From Novosphingobium sp. Fuku2-ISO-50 (GTDB taxonomy: Bacteria; Pseudomonadota; Alphaproteobacteria; Sphingomonadales; Sphingomonadaceae): a stretch of 64,000 bases of DNA. How positions within the stretch are numbered: the first letter of the stretch is position 1; the number at the start of each line of letters is the position of its first letter. Below the pieces are notes generated by a model. That model did not search any database and had not been told where the DNA came from. It saw only the letters and a program-made list of their open reading frames with translations. Position numbers and translations under genes: made by a program. Of the stretch, positions 54,441-63,693 are shown one piece after another. The stretch is from assembly GCF_001519055.1 (NCBI RefSeq), contig NZ_KQ954291.1, forward strand, positions 62,001-126,000, given 5' to 3'.

Positions 54441-56828
54441 TTATGCCTCGTCGGTGTTGGGCGCGTCATCGGTGTTCGGCGCGGGGGCAGTGCCATCGGC
54501 CTTGCCCTTGCGCGCTTTCTTCTTGACCAGTTTCGGCGCTGCCGGGGTCAGTTCGAACGACAGCGTCCTGTCGGCGTCGCTTTCGCCCTTCAGGCTGACA
54601 TGGACTTCGCCGCCATTGGCCAGCTTGCCGAACAACAGTTCTTCGGCGAGCGGTTTCTTGACTTTTTCCTGGATGACCCGCGCCATCGGACGCGCGCCAT
54701 AGAGTTTGTCATAGCCCCGCCGGGCCAGCCAGGCGCGCGCATCGCTGTCGAACTGGATATGCACGTTCTGCTCGGCCAGTTGCAGTTCGAGCTGGAGGAT
54801 GAACTTGTCCACCACGCGGCTGACGACTTCGGGCGGCAGATAGCCAAAGGGTACGATGGCATCGAGCCGGTTGCGGAATTCGGGAGTGAACATCCGCTTG
54901 ACCGCATCGTCGCCCGCGTCTTCCTTTGACACGTCGCCAAACCCGATCCCCTGCTTGGCCATGTCCGACGCGCCCGCATTGGTGGTCATGATCAGCACCA
55001 CATTGCGGAAATCGACGGTCTTACCGTGGTGATCGGTCAGGCGTCCGTTGTCCATCACCTGCAAGAGGATGTTGAACAAGTCGGGATGGGCCTTTTCGAT
55101 TTCGTCGAGAAGCAGCACGCAATGCGGCTGCTGGTCGATGGCATCGGTCAGCAGCCCGCCCTGATCAAACCCGACATAGCCCGGAGGCGCGCCGATCAGG
55201 CGGCTGATCGAATGGCGCTCCATATATTCGGACATGTCGAAGCGTTGCAGCGGAATGCCCATGATATTGGCCAGACTGCGCGCGACTTCGGTCTTGCCGA
55301 CGCCGGTCGGTCCCGAAAACAGGAACGAGCCGATCGGCTTGTCGGGATCGCGCAGCCCGGCGCGGCTCAGCTTCATGGCGCTGGACAGGACTTCGATCGC
55401 CTTGTCCTGGCCGAACACCAGCCGCTTCAGATCGCGGTCGAGATGTTCGAGCACCCGCTTGTCATCGGAACTGACCGATTTGGGCGGGATGCGTGCCATC
55501 GTCGCGATAACCTGTTCGATCTCGCGCGCGGTGATCGTCTTTTTGCGCTTCGAGGGCGGCACCAGCATCTGCATCGCGCCGACTTCGTCGATCACGTCGA
55601 TCGCCTTGTCGGGCAACTTGCGGTCGTTGATATAGCGCGCCGACAGTTCGACCGCGCTCTTGATCGCCTCGGGCGTGTAGCGGACCTTGTGGTGTTCCTC
55701 GAACGCGGTGCGCAGCCCTTTGAGGATCTTGATCGTATCCTCGACGCTGGGTTCGTTGACGTCGATCTTCTGGAACCGGCGCAACAGGGCGCGGTCCTTT
55801 TCGAAGTGGTTGCGGAATTCCTTGTACGTGGTCGAGCCGATGCAGCGGATCGCGCCGCTCGATAGCGCCGGTTTCAACAGGTTCGAGGCGTCCATGGCCC
55901 CGCCGCTGGTCGCGCCGGCGCCGATCACGGTGTGGATTTCATCGATGAACAGGATCGCGTCCGGCATCTTTTCCAGTTCGCTCACGACTTGCTTGAGCCG
56001 TTCCTCGAAATCGCCGCGATAGCGCGTACCGGCCAGCAGGCTGCCCATGTCGAGCGAATAGATCACCGCTTTCGACAGCACTTCGGGCACTTCGCCCTCG
56101 ACGATCTTGCGCGCAAGACCTTCGGCGATGGCGGTCTTGCCCACGCCTGGATCGCCCACATAGAGCGGGTTGTTCTTGGACCGGCGGCACAGGATCTGGA
56201 TCGTGCGATCGACCTCGGGCCCGCGCCCGATCAGCGGATCGACTTTGCCCAGCAGCGCCTTTTCATTGAGATTGACGCAGAACTGGTCGAGCGCGGATTC
56301 CTTCTTGTTGGCCTTGGTGTCCTGCTTCTCTTCCTGCTTGGGCGCTTCCTCTTCGGCACCCTTGGGCGCGCGGCTGTCGGTCTGGCGCCCGCCCTTGCCG
56401 ATGCCATGGCTGATATAGCTGACGGCATCGAGCCGGCTCATGTCCTGCTGCTGCAGGAAATAGACGGCATAGGAATCGCGCTCGGAAAACAGCGCGACAA
56501 GCACGTTGGCGCCGGTCACGGTGTCCTTGCCCGATGACTGGACGTGCAGGATCGCGCGCTGGATCACCCGCTGGAACCCGGCGGTCGGCTGCGGATCAGC
56601 CTTTTCCTGGGTTTTCAGCGACTGGTATTCCTGATCGAGATATTGGCGCACGACGTCGCCAAGATCGCCAAGATCCACCCCGCAGGCTTGCATCACTTGC
56701 GACGCGTCGGGATCATCGATCAGCGCGAGCAGGAGATGTTCGAGCGTGGCATATTCGTGGCTGCGCTCCGAAGCATTGGCGAGCGCGGCATGTAGCGTCT
56801 TTTCAAGGCTCTGGGCAAAACTGGGCAT
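54441..56828 (-). CDS. clpA: ATP-dependent Clp protease ATP-binding subunit ClpA
   Basis: AAA+ unfoldase that feeds proteins to ClpP. It has the N-terminal double Clp repeat (MPSFAQSLEKTLHAALANAS, residues 1-145), Walker A1 GDPGVGKT at 225-232, and the second AAA domain with GPTGVGKT and the KQGIGFG loop that docks on ClpP. 795 aa including a Lys/Ala-rich C-terminal tail. The start at 56828 is the family start; an ATG at 56861 extends it without need. clpS, often next to clpA, is not present here. A ~250-bp spacer with no convincing gene follows upstream, holding a GTCCC/GGGAC hairpin near 56884. Confidence 0.96.
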   Translation of the reverse strand: MPSFAQSLEKTLHAALANASERSHEYATLEHLLLALIDDPDASQVMQACGVDLGDLGDVVRQYLDQEYQSLKTQEKADPQPTAGFQRVIQRAILHVQSSGKDTVTGANVLVALFSERDSYAVYFLQQQDMSRLDAVSYISHGIGKGGRQTDSRAPKGAEEEAPKQEEKQDTKANKKESALDQFCVNLNEKALLGKVDPLIGRGPEVDRTIQILCRRSKNNPLYVGDPGVGKTAIAEGLARKIVEGEVPEVLSKAVIYSLDMGSLLAGTRYRGDFEERLKQVVSELEKMPDAILFIDEIHTVIGAGATSGGAMDASNLLKPALSSGAIRCIGSTTYKEFRNHFEKDRALLRRFQKIDVNEPSVEDTIKILKGLRTAFEEHHKVRYTPEAIKSAVELSARYINDRKLPDKAIDVIDEVGAMQMLVPPSKRKKTITAREIEQVIATMARIPPKSVSSDDKRVLEHLDRDLKRLVFGQDKAIEVLSSAMKLSRAGLRDPDKPIGSFLFSGPTGVGKTEVARSLANIMGIPLQRFDMSEYMERHSISRLIGAPPGYVGFDQGGLLTDAIDQQPHCVLLLDEIEKAHPDLFNILLQVMDNGRLTDHHGKTVDFRNVVLIMTTNAGASDMAKQGIGFGDVSKEDAGDDAVKRMFTPEFRNRLDAIVPFGYLPPEVVSRVVDKFILQLELQLAEQNVHIQFDSDARAWLARRGYDKLYGARPMARVIQEKVKKPLAEELLFGKLANGGEVHVSLKGESDADRTLSFELTPAAPKLVKKKARKGKADGTAPAPNTDDAPNTDEA

Positions 56829-57078
56829 AGCTGCGCTCTTCAGGAAGGCAGGCCCGGCCACGAAGGCCGGCTGCCGGGTGGAGTCCCTGTGGGGGACGAC
56901 TGCACAGCCTGGTTTATGCCCTGGCGATTAACCAGGTCTAAACCACGAGGTGCGCGGTTTTGCAGGACCGGATCGTCATACGTGCCGCTGGGTCTCGTGT
57001 GGATCGCCTGCGGACCGGCGACGCGATTGCAACCGGCAATATGGGAACGCCGCCCGGCCATGGGAAGGGCGGCGGCGA

Positions 57079-57321
57079 TCATGCGGAAGGATTTCGCGAA
57101 GGCGGGGCGGATGCCTTGCCGAACGAAGCTTTGCCAAACAGGGCGTCGGCGGCGGCGCGATGCGAACGGGCGCGGTCGCGGTGTGCGGCTGTCCGGGCGA
57201 TTTCCGCTTCGAGCAGGGCGATGCGTGCGGCCAGTTCATCGACCGAAAGATGGTCGAGCGATTCCCTTGCCAGTTGACTGGCCAGATCCCCGATCGGGCG
57301 CGGGCGATCATCTAAATCCAT
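57079..57321 (-). CDS. DUF1192 family protein
   Basis: An 80-aa protein with the DUF1192 signature LDHLSVDELAARIALLEAEIARTAAHRD, a helical dimer segment found in alphaproteobacteria, function unknown. The C-terminal GKASFGKAS reflects a short repeat in the DNA. The start MDLDDRPRPIGD at 57321 is typical. It lies ~250 bp upstream of clpA on the same strand and diverges from the second quinone oxidoreductase gene with a 92-bp spacer. Confidence 0.87.
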   Translation of the reverse strand: MDLDDRPRPIGDLASQLARESLDHLSVDELAARIALLEAEIARTAAHRDRARSHRAAADALFGKASFGKASAPPSRNPSA

Positions 57322-57413
57322 TGCAATGCACAATGTGGCGCCTTCGTCCTTGCTGTCAACCTGTCGTGTGGGTAGTGCGGACGAAAGGATTCCCAGGCGG
57401 GGGGAGCCAAACC

Positions 57414-58439
57414 GTGTCACTGAATTTCAATTCAATGCTTGCGAGCTTGCCGGCGACGATGGTGGCAATTGGCATTGCCGCGCCGGGCGGGCCCGAAGTG
57501 CTGCGCGGCGAAGACATCCCCGTGCCCGTTCCCGGGCCGGGGCAAGTGCTGATCCGCGTCGCCCATGCCGGGGTCAATCGGCCCGATGTGGTGCAGCGGC
57601 AGGGTTTCTATCCCGCGCCGCCGGGCGCATCGCCCATTCCGGGGCTGGAGGTTTCCGGGCATGTCGTTGCCGCAGGTGACGGGGTGATCGATCCTGCGCC
57701 GGGCATGGCGGTGGCGGCGCTCGTCAATGGCGGCGGCTATGCGCCCTTTTGCCTGGCCGAGGCGGACCATTGCCTGCCCGTGCCCGAAGGATTGTCGCTG
57801 GCCGAAGCGGCGGCCTTGCCCGAAGCGCTGTTTACCGTCTGGCACAACGTGTTCGAACGCGCCTATGCCCGCGACGGCGAAACGATTCTGGTCCATGGCG
57901 GGACCAGCGGAATCGGGACGATGACGATCGCGCTGGCGCGGTTGTTCGGTCTGGCCACGATCGTCACGTGCGGCAGCGCGGACAAGTGCGCGCGCGCGCT
58001 CGAACTCGGCGCCGATCACGCGATCGACTACAAGACCACCGATTTCGTTGAAGAAGTCGCCGCGATTACCGGCAAGCGCGGCGTCGAGATCGTGCTCGAC
58101 ATGGTTGCGGGCGACTATGTTCCGCGCAATCTCAAATGTCTGGCCGATGATGGGCGTCATGTCACCATCGCGGTGCAGGGCGGGGTGCGTGCGCAAATCA
58201 ACATGGCCGAAGTGATGCGCCGACGGCTGGTCCTGACCGGATCGACGCTGCGCGCGCGCAGCGATGCGTTCAAGGCGGCGCTGGCGTCGGAAATTCGCGA
58301 AGCGGTCTGGCCGCTGGTGGGCGAGGGGCTGTTGCGCCCGGTGATGGATGTGAGCTTTCCCTTGGCAGACGCCGCCGCCGCGCATCGACGGATGGAACAG
58401 GGCAGCCATGTGGGCAAGATCGTGCTGGATGTCGATTAG
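57414..58439 (+). CDS. NAD(P)H-quinone oxidoreductase, PIG3-like
   Basis: Second medium-chain reductase of the window, of the TP53I3/PIG3-like quinone oxidoreductase group. GroES-like part: GPEVLRGEDIPVPVPGPGQVLI, VNRPDVVQRQGFYPAPPG, PIPGLEVSGHV; Rossmann: VHGGTSGIGTMTIALARLFG. Substrate unknown. I chose the GTG at 57414 because GGGGGAG lies 8 bases upstream (MSLNFNSMLASLP...); the ATG at 57435 lacks an SD. 341 aa. Confidence 0.9.
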   Translation: MSLNFNSMLASLPATMVAIGIAAPGGPEVLRGEDIPVPVPGPGQVLIRVAHAGVNRPDVVQRQGFYPAPPGASPIPGLEVSGHVVAAGDGVIDPAPGMAVAALVNGGGYAPFCLAEADHCLPVPEGLSLAEAAALPEALFTVWHNVFERAYARDGETILVHGGTSGIGTMTIALARLFGLATIVTCGSADKCARALELGADHAIDYKTTDFVEEVAAITGKRGVEIVLDMVAGDYVPRNLKCLADDGRHVTIAVQGGVRAQINMAEVMRRRLVLTGSTLRARSDAFKAALASEIREAVWPLVGEGLLRPVMDVSFPLADAAAAHRRMEQGSHVGKIVLDVD

Positions 58440-58571
58440 GCGCGAAGCCTGCGGGAATATCCCTGTTTGGGCTTGCCGTTTGATCGCTCCTCGCCTACAT
58501 CGGCAGAGTCGAGGCCGCCCTGCATGGGGCGGCCCTTATTGTTTTCACAGCTTTCCATAGAAGAGGTTTTC

Positions 58572-59279
58572 GTGAGCCAGCAGCAGCCCACGTATCCGTT
58601 GATGCCACACGCGACCGCGTCGTGGCTGGTCGACAGCACCGCGCTGACTTTCGAACAGATCGCGGAATTCTGCGGCCTTCATATCCTCGAAGTGCAGGCG
58701 ATGGCCGATGACCTGGCCGGTGCGAAGTACACCGGGCGCGATCCGGTCCATTCGGGCGAATTGACCCAGCTCGAAATCGAGCGCGGCCAGGCCAATCCGG
58801 AATATCGCCTGAAAATGCAGCGCGCCCCGCTGTCGATCAACCGCACCAAGGGCCCGCGTTATACCCCGGTGTCCAAGCGCCAGGACAAGCCCGACGGCAT
58901 TGCCTGGATCTTGCGCCATCATCCGGAAATTTCCGACGCGCAGATCGGCAAGCTGATCGGCACCACGCGCAACACCATCGCCGCGATCCGCGATCGCAGC
59001 CATTGGAACATCTCGAACATCAATCCCAAGGATCCGGTGACTTTGGGCCTGTGTTCGCAGCGTGAACTCGATTCGCTTGTCGCCAAGGCCGCCAAGCGTT
59101 CGGGCGTCGAAGAGGAAGACCACAGCGACAGCCGCCTCGGTTCCGACCGCGATGCGCTGATCGAAGAACTGCGCGCCGAACGGCAGGCCCAGGGCCGCGT
59201 CGCCGCCGAAGCCGCGCAGGAAGCCGAAGCCGCCGCCTGGCTCGCCCAGCGCCGCGCCGAGGGCCGCTCGGACAGCTGA
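58572..59279 (+). CDS. trcR: Cell cycle transcriptional regulator TrcR (DUF1013)
   Basis: Conserved alphaproteobacterial DUF1013 protein, described as a cell-cycle transcription factor in Caulobacter. N-terminal PLMPHATASWLVDSTALTFEQIAEFCGLHILEVQAMADD is the diagnostic helix-turn-helix-like opening; GIAWILRHHPEISDAQIGKLIGTTRNTIAAIRDRSHWN is the second HTH-like region. A Glu/Ala-rich C-terminal helix ends the protein. The start is GTG at 58572 with AAGAGG upstream; a longer in-frame extension is not conserved. 235 aa. Followed by a bidirectional terminator. Confidence 0.93.
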   Translation: MSQQQPTYPLMPHATASWLVDSTALTFEQIAEFCGLHILEVQAMADDLAGAKYTGRDPVHSGELTQLEIERGQANPEYRLKMQRAPLSINRTKGPRYTPVSKRQDKPDGIAWILRHHPEISDAQIGKLIGTTRNTIAAIRDRSHWNISNINPKDPVTLGLCSQRELDSLVAKAAKRSGVEEEDHSDSRLGSDRDALIEELRAERQAQGRVAAEAAQEAEAAAWLAQRRAEGRSDS

Positions 59280-59302
59280 ACCACGGTTTGACGCCATGAA
59301 AA

Positions 59303-59331
59303 AAGGGGGCGATCCGGCAGTCGGATCGCCC
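59303..59331. terminator. Bidirectional terminator shared by trcR and the RhuM gene
   Basis: GGGCGATCCG (59307-59316) and CGGATCGCCC (59322-59331) form a 10-bp stem. On the plus strand TTCTG follows; on the minus strand CCTTTTTT follows, a strong U-tract for the RhuM gene. Confidence 0.88.
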
Positions 59332-59368
59332 TTCTGCCAAGTGCGCGAAGATATGATGGATATTGAGT

Positions 59369-60397
59369 CTAACGACTCTTTTTCGGCGCTTTCAGGACTT
59401 TCTGTGTAGCTTTGATTTCTGCGATTGCCCGATCAGCCTCGGCATGACGCAATTCCTTCTGGGCGGCCTTGTACTTCCCGTATTCTCTTTCTGCGTGCTT
59501 CTTTGCATCGGCCATGGAAACCCTTCCGCCGCCTCGCAGGATGCTTCGCCCCAAGCCTTTCAACTGAGCTTCCAACAGAGCTTCAGCCTCGTTCATGGTT
59601 GTAAGGCGGCCTATGTCCATTTGATCCTCGAAGATATCCAGCAAGATCGTCGTAAGGCGATTCAATTCCTTGACTTCCAATTCCCCCAGATAGTTCTTTG
59701 AGATCCCGACATCGGCCTTTCTGATGTTCTCATTTGGCCATGAGCGGAGGCCCATATTGGGCTCATTAGTATCGGCACGGTTCCTCAAGATCTCAGCGGG
59801 TGTGTTAGAGCACACTGCATGGACGATCTTCGCCTGCGTGTTCCGATAGAATTCGTGCCACTCATCAGACTGTCCGTCATAGTCTTGGCACATGGCGCAA
59901 ATTGAACGAAGCTCCCGATAAACATTCGCCTCGTCTGAGCGAATGTCACGGATAATCTCTTTAAGTTCTGCAATGCGGTCTCTGTTCGCCGGATTTTTCA
60001 GCCGAGTCGCGTCGACGATAAAGCCCTTTGTGGCGAACTGGACAAGCTTATCTGTTGCCCACTTGCGGAACAGTGTGGCTTGTTTCGAGGCTACACGGTA
60101 GCCTACGGAGATCACCATATCTAAGCTATAGAGTGTTGCAGGGCGTCCTAGAGATGTTTGCGATTTCCGCAAAGAAGTCGCCTCATCCAACTCACCTTCC
60201 TCAAGGATGCTCGCGATGTGCCGGGAAACGTTGGAAACATCTCTGCCGTAGAGCCCAGCGATCTGTGCCTGCGTCATCCACAGCCCATCGCCCTCGTAGG
60301 TCACCTCGACGTGAACGCCGATCCCATCGCCATAGATGAGAAAACGGTCGCCGGTTGCCTTATCCTCATGAAGATGGACAGGCTCTAGATCAGGCAT
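59369..60397 (-). CDS. RhuM family protein (probable acquired accessory gene)
   Basis: A 342-aa protein of the RhuM family, first named in a Salmonella pathogenicity island and frequent in mobile and defence-rich regions. Motifs: DGLWMTQAQIAGLYGRDVSNVSRHI in the N-terminal DNA-binding-like part and TLYSLDMVISVGYRVASKQATLFRKWATDKL, the strongest family signature. Later parts are helical (RDRIAELKEIIRDIR; KKHAEREYGKYKAAQKELRHAE). Function is not established. AAGGAG precedes the ATG at 60397. The DNA is visibly poorer in GC (sampled lines about 43-45%) than the flanks (about 65%), so horizontal transfer is likely. Confidence 0.88.
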   Translation of the reverse strand: MPDLEPVHLHEDKATGDRFLIYGDGIGVHVEVTYEGDGLWMTQAQIAGLYGRDVSNVSRHIASILEEGELDEATSLRKSQTSLGRPATLYSLDMVISVGYRVASKQATLFRKWATDKLVQFATKGFIVDATRLKNPANRDRIAELKEIIRDIRSDEANVYRELRSICAMCQDYDGQSDEWHEFYRNTQAKIVHAVCSNTPAEILRNRADTNEPNMGLRSWPNENIRKADVGISKNYLGELEVKELNRLTTILLDIFEDQMDIGRLTTMNEAEALLEAQLKGLGRSILRGGGRVSMADAKKHAEREYGKYKAAQKELRHAEADRAIAEIKATQKVLKAPKKSR

Positions 60398-60525
60398 TGG
60401 TGACGCTCCTTGGCTCGAACGAATGGGGAACGATACCATCTCGTTGCAGCAAGGCCCAAGCCCTGCGCAGATGTTATTCACATTGCGTTTGCCAACCGAA
60501 AACGGTCCTTGGACATTGCTCGGCG

Positions 60526-60888
60526 TCAGCCGATCAGGGCGAGACCCGGGCTGCCGGCGCCGTCGCGGCGGGCAAAGTGTCCTTCGACGTGGGCGCCTTG
60601 TTCGACGGTCAGCGCGTCATAGCGCACGTCGCCGCGCAGGGTGGCGCTGCGCAGGATCACTACGTGCGCCGCTTCGACCGGGCCTTCGACCGTACCGGCC
60701 AGGCGGACGCTTTGCGCGGAGATCGATCCGGTGATCGTGCTGCCTTCGCCCTGGACGAGCGATTTGCACACGACATCGCCTTCGATCGTGCCATCGACGT
60801 GCAGATCGGCCTCGGCGTGCAACGCGCCGCGCAGGACGAGATCGGCGCCGAGCACCGAAAAGCCCGGATCGTTGCTGCGGTTAGCCAT
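60526..60888 (-). CDS. Bactofilin
   Basis: A 120-aa polymer-forming cytoskeletal protein of the bactofilin family. The central region is a right-handed beta-helix: LGADLVLRGALHAEADLHVDGTIEGDVVCK and VEGPVEAAHVVILRSATLRGDVRYDALTVEQGAHVEGHF with the regular hydrophobic/Gly pattern. Bactofilins localise cell-wall enzymes and influence cell shape. The ATG overlaps the stop of the upstream M23 peptidase by 8 bp, a strong hint of a functional pair. Confidence 0.9.
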   Translation of the reverse strand: MANRSNDPGFSVLGADLVLRGALHAEADLHVDGTIEGDVVCKSLVQGEGSTITGSISAQSVRLAGTVEGPVEAAHVVILRSATLRGDVRYDALTVEQGAHVEGHFARRDGAGSPGLALIG

Positions 60889-62092
60889 GGTCTGGACCCT
60901 TTCCGGCCTCGTGGTTTTCCGGGAAAACATGCGGGAACGGGGCCTCCAGAAACGGGCGCGGATTGACCGGTCGGTCGTTGACGCGGACTTCGAAATGCAA
61001 ATGCGGCCCGGTCGAGCGCCCGGTGCTGCCGATGGCGCCGATTTGGGTGCCGGGCGTGACTTGCTGGCCCATGCGGGCCATGATCCGCGACATGTGGGCA
61101 TAGCGGGTGATCAGGCCGTGGCCGTGGCTGATTTCGACGCAGTTGCCATAGCCCTGCCGCACGCCGGTAAAGCTGACCGCGCCGGCGGCGGCGGCAAAGA
61201 TCGGCGCGCCTTTGGGCCCTTTGAAATCAAGCCCTGGATGAAACGCCGCGCCGCCTTCGATCGGATCGCTGCGCACGCCAAAGCCCGATGAGATCGTGTC
61301 GAAACTGGCGGGCATGGTGTTGGGGATATGGGCAAGGCCGGTGTTCATCGCGCTCATCCGGCCAAGGCTGGCGGCAAGGCGCAGGAAACGCGGATCGAGA
61401 TTGCCGCCGATCCGGATCAGCGGACCGCCTTGCGCACGCGCATCGTCGGCCACGACGCTTTGCGGATTCAGCCCGACTTTGCGGATCGCGCCGCTGGCGG
61501 CATTGGCGCGATCGTCGGCAAAGCGGGTCAGCCGTTCGGCAAAGGCGATCTGGCGCGCTTCGATCCGGGCGAGGCCGGTGGCTTCGGGCATGGCTTGCGA
61601 AATCTTGCGCACGGTCCTGGCGGTTGCGCCCGAACTGTCGCTTACCGTGCCTTTGGGCAGCGAATCGGGGATTGGGCCGATGACGCCCTGGACCGCCTTT
61701 TCGAGGAAATCCTGCCGCCGCTTGAGATCGCCGGCCACGGCGTCGAGATTGGCGCGATAGCGCGCAACGCGGCTTTCGGCGCCGGCCACCGCCGCTTCGC
61801 GTTCGAGCAGCGCGTGATGGTCGGCCCCGGACGCCATCTGCCCGACCAGTGCCCAGCCCAGCACGCCGACCCACACCAGCACCAGCGCGGCGATGCCGCC
61901 GGCGATGGCGGCCTGCACACGCGTCGAAATGCGCACGAAACGGACATGGCCTTCGCTGCGCATGAAAAATTCGCGTGTCGGAAACCAGCGTGTCAGCCGC
62001 GCGGCCAGATAGGTCCGGGCTTGGGCATACCGGTCCATCAGGCGCGCAACAGCACCCTCCGGCGCGGCACCCGGGCGGGTCCGTGCAGTCAT
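60881..62092 (-). CDS. M23 family metallopeptidase (bactofilin partner)
   Basis: A 403-aa membrane-anchored peptidoglycan peptidase. A single membrane helix lies near residues 60-86 (VQAAIAGGIAALVLVWVGVLGWAL), followed by a coiled-coil region (HHALLEREAAVAGAESRVARYRAN) and the C-terminal M23 domain with FHPGLDFKGP and STGPHLHFEV, which carry the metal ligands. Bactofilin/M23 pairs control curvature or stalk formation in several bacteria. Start MTARTRPGAAPEG at 62092. Stop overlaps the bactofilin start by 8 bp. Confidence 0.9.
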   Translation of the reverse strand: MTARTRPGAAPEGAVARLMDRYAQARTYLAARLTRWFPTREFFMRSEGHVRFVRISTRVQAAIAGGIAALVLVWVGVLGWALVGQMASGADHHALLEREAAVAGAESRVARYRANLDAVAGDLKRRQDFLEKAVQGVIGPIPDSLPKGTVSDSSGATARTVRKISQAMPEATGLARIEARQIAFAERLTRFADDRANAASGAIRKVGLNPQSVVADDARAQGGPLIRIGGNLDPRFLRLAASLGRMSAMNTGLAHIPNTMPASFDTISSGFGVRSDPIEGGAAFHPGLDFKGPKGAPIFAAAAGAVSFTGVRQGYGNCVEISHGHGLITRYAHMSRIMARMGQQVTPGTQIGAIGSTGRSTGPHLHFEVRVNDRPVNPRPFLEAPFPHVFPENHEAGKGPDHG

Positions 62093-62391
62093 GTCATTCC
62101 GGCCTGGCAAACGGGCGACCCTTTGTTCCTGGCGATCATGGCATGCGTCCCGCCCCCGCGAGACTGCCGAACGCCATACGACCGCGCGCATAGGCGCACG
62201 GGGTTGGCATCGGGGCGGGGAATCGGCAGGCCGTGCCCGGCGAGCGATCAAACGAACCGATCCGGACAAAAACCGGCAACCATGATCGGCGATATGGCCC
62301 GCTTCAGCGGCAATGCGGGCCGCGACTCGGAGCGCGGGACCGAGGAGCCCGGGGGCTGACACGTCGGCGCGGGCATGGTACGGCCCCGCGC
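62093..62391. other. 299-bp divergent spacer between the M23 gene and proA
   Basis: GC-rich, no convincing gene on either strand and no RNA gene recognised. Presumably holds the promoters of both divergent genes. Confidence 0.5.
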
Positions 62392-63681
62392 ATGGCAACC
62401 ACCCTTGAACATGCGGCCGAATCTGCGGCCGAAAGCGTGACCGATCTCGTCCATCGGCTGGCTCGCGAGGCGCGACTTGCGCAAGGCGTGCTGGCGCGAA
62501 TGTCGGCGGCAGACAAGGAACGGGCCTTGAAGCTGGCGGCCGAGGCGCTGCGCCGCGCTGCGCCCGAAGTGCTGGCGGCCAATGCGCGCGATATTGCGGC
62601 GGGCGAGGCCAATGGCCTGTCGGGCGCCATGCTCGATCGCTTGCGGCTCGATGCCGGGCGACTGGAATCGATTGCCGCCGCTGTGGCCGCTGTTGCGGTG
62701 CTGCCCGATCCGACCGGCGCGGTGATCGACCACAGTACGCGGCCCAACGGCATGGTGCTCGAACGCGTGCGCATCCCGATCGGGGTAATCGGCATCATCT
62801 ATGAAAGCCGCCCCAATGTAACCGCCGATGCCGCCGCGCTTTGCGTGCGCGCGGGCAATGCCGTGCTTTTGCGCGGCGGGAGCGAGGCGGTTCATTCGAA
62901 TCGCGCGATCCATGCCGCGCTGATCGAAGGACTGGTCGAAGGCGGCGTGCCGGCGGCGGCGGTGCAATTGCTGCCGACGCAGGATCGCGCGGCGGTCGGC
63001 GCGATGCTCGGTGCGGCAGGGCTGATCGACATGATCGTGCCGCGCGGCGGTAAAAGCCTGGTCGCGCGGGTCCAGGCCGATGCGCGCGTACCGGTGCTGG
63101 CGCATCTCGACGGCAACAATCACACGTTTGTCGACCGCTCGGCCGATCCGGCGATGGCGGCGGCGATCGTGCGCAATGCGAAGCTGCGGCGCACCGGGAT
63201 CTGCGGGGCGATGGAAACCCTGTTGATCGATGCCTGCTATCCCGATCCGCACGGGCTGGTCGAGCCCTTGCTCGATGCGGGATGCGAATTGCGCGGCGAT
63301 CCGCGCGCGCAGGCGATCGATCCGCGCATCCTGCCTGCGACCGATGCCGACTGGGATACCGAATATCTCGACGCGATTCTTGCCGTCAAAGTGGTCGACG
63401 GGCTCGACGCGGCGCTGGCGCATATCGCGGCGCACGGGTCCGGGCATACAGACGCGATTGTCGCCGGCGATCCGGCCGTTGCCGAACGCTTCCTTCAGGA
63501 AGTCGACAGCGCGATCGTGATGCTCAATGCGTCGAGCCAGTTTGCCGATGGCGGCGAATTCGGGCTGGGCGCGGAAATCGGCATTGCCACCGGGCGGCTG
63601 CATGCGCGCGGCCCGGTCGCGGTCGAAGGGTTGACCACCTACAAGTGGCTGGTGCGCGGCACCGGCCAGATCCGGCCCTGA
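62392..63681 (+). CDS. proA: Glutamate-5-semialdehyde dehydrogenase (gamma-glutamyl phosphate reductase)
   Basis: Second step of proline synthesis: NADPH-dependent reduction of glutamyl phosphate. ALDH-like fold with IPIGVIGIIYESRPNVTADA, LRGGSEAVHSN, and the catalytic Cys271 in RTGICGAMETLL. The 429-aa length is normal. Start MATTLEHAAES at 62392; the longer frame upstream has no similarity. proB is not adjacent. nadD follows directly in the same frame. Confidence 0.96.
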   Translation: MATTLEHAAESAAESVTDLVHRLAREARLAQGVLARMSAADKERALKLAAEALRRAAPEVLAANARDIAAGEANGLSGAMLDRLRLDAGRLESIAAAVAAVAVLPDPTGAVIDHSTRPNGMVLERVRIPIGVIGIIYESRPNVTADAAALCVRAGNAVLLRGGSEAVHSNRAIHAALIEGLVEGGVPAAAVQLLPTQDRAAVGAMLGAAGLIDMIVPRGGKSLVARVQADARVPVLAHLDGNNHTFVDRSADPAMAAAIVRNAKLRRTGICGAMETLLIDACYPDPHGLVEPLLDAGCELRGDPRAQAIDPRILPATDADWDTEYLDAILAVKVVDGLDAALAHIAAHGSGHTDAIVAGDPAVAERFLQEVDSAIVMLNASSQFADGGEFGLGAEIGIATGRLHARGPVAVEGLTTYKWLVRGTGQIRP

Positions 63682-63693
63682 AGGCACGCCATT

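Noticed and set aside
56829..57078. Short open frames between clpA and DUF1192
   Set aside because: Arg/Ala-rich composition, no start signal and no known family; treated as spacer.
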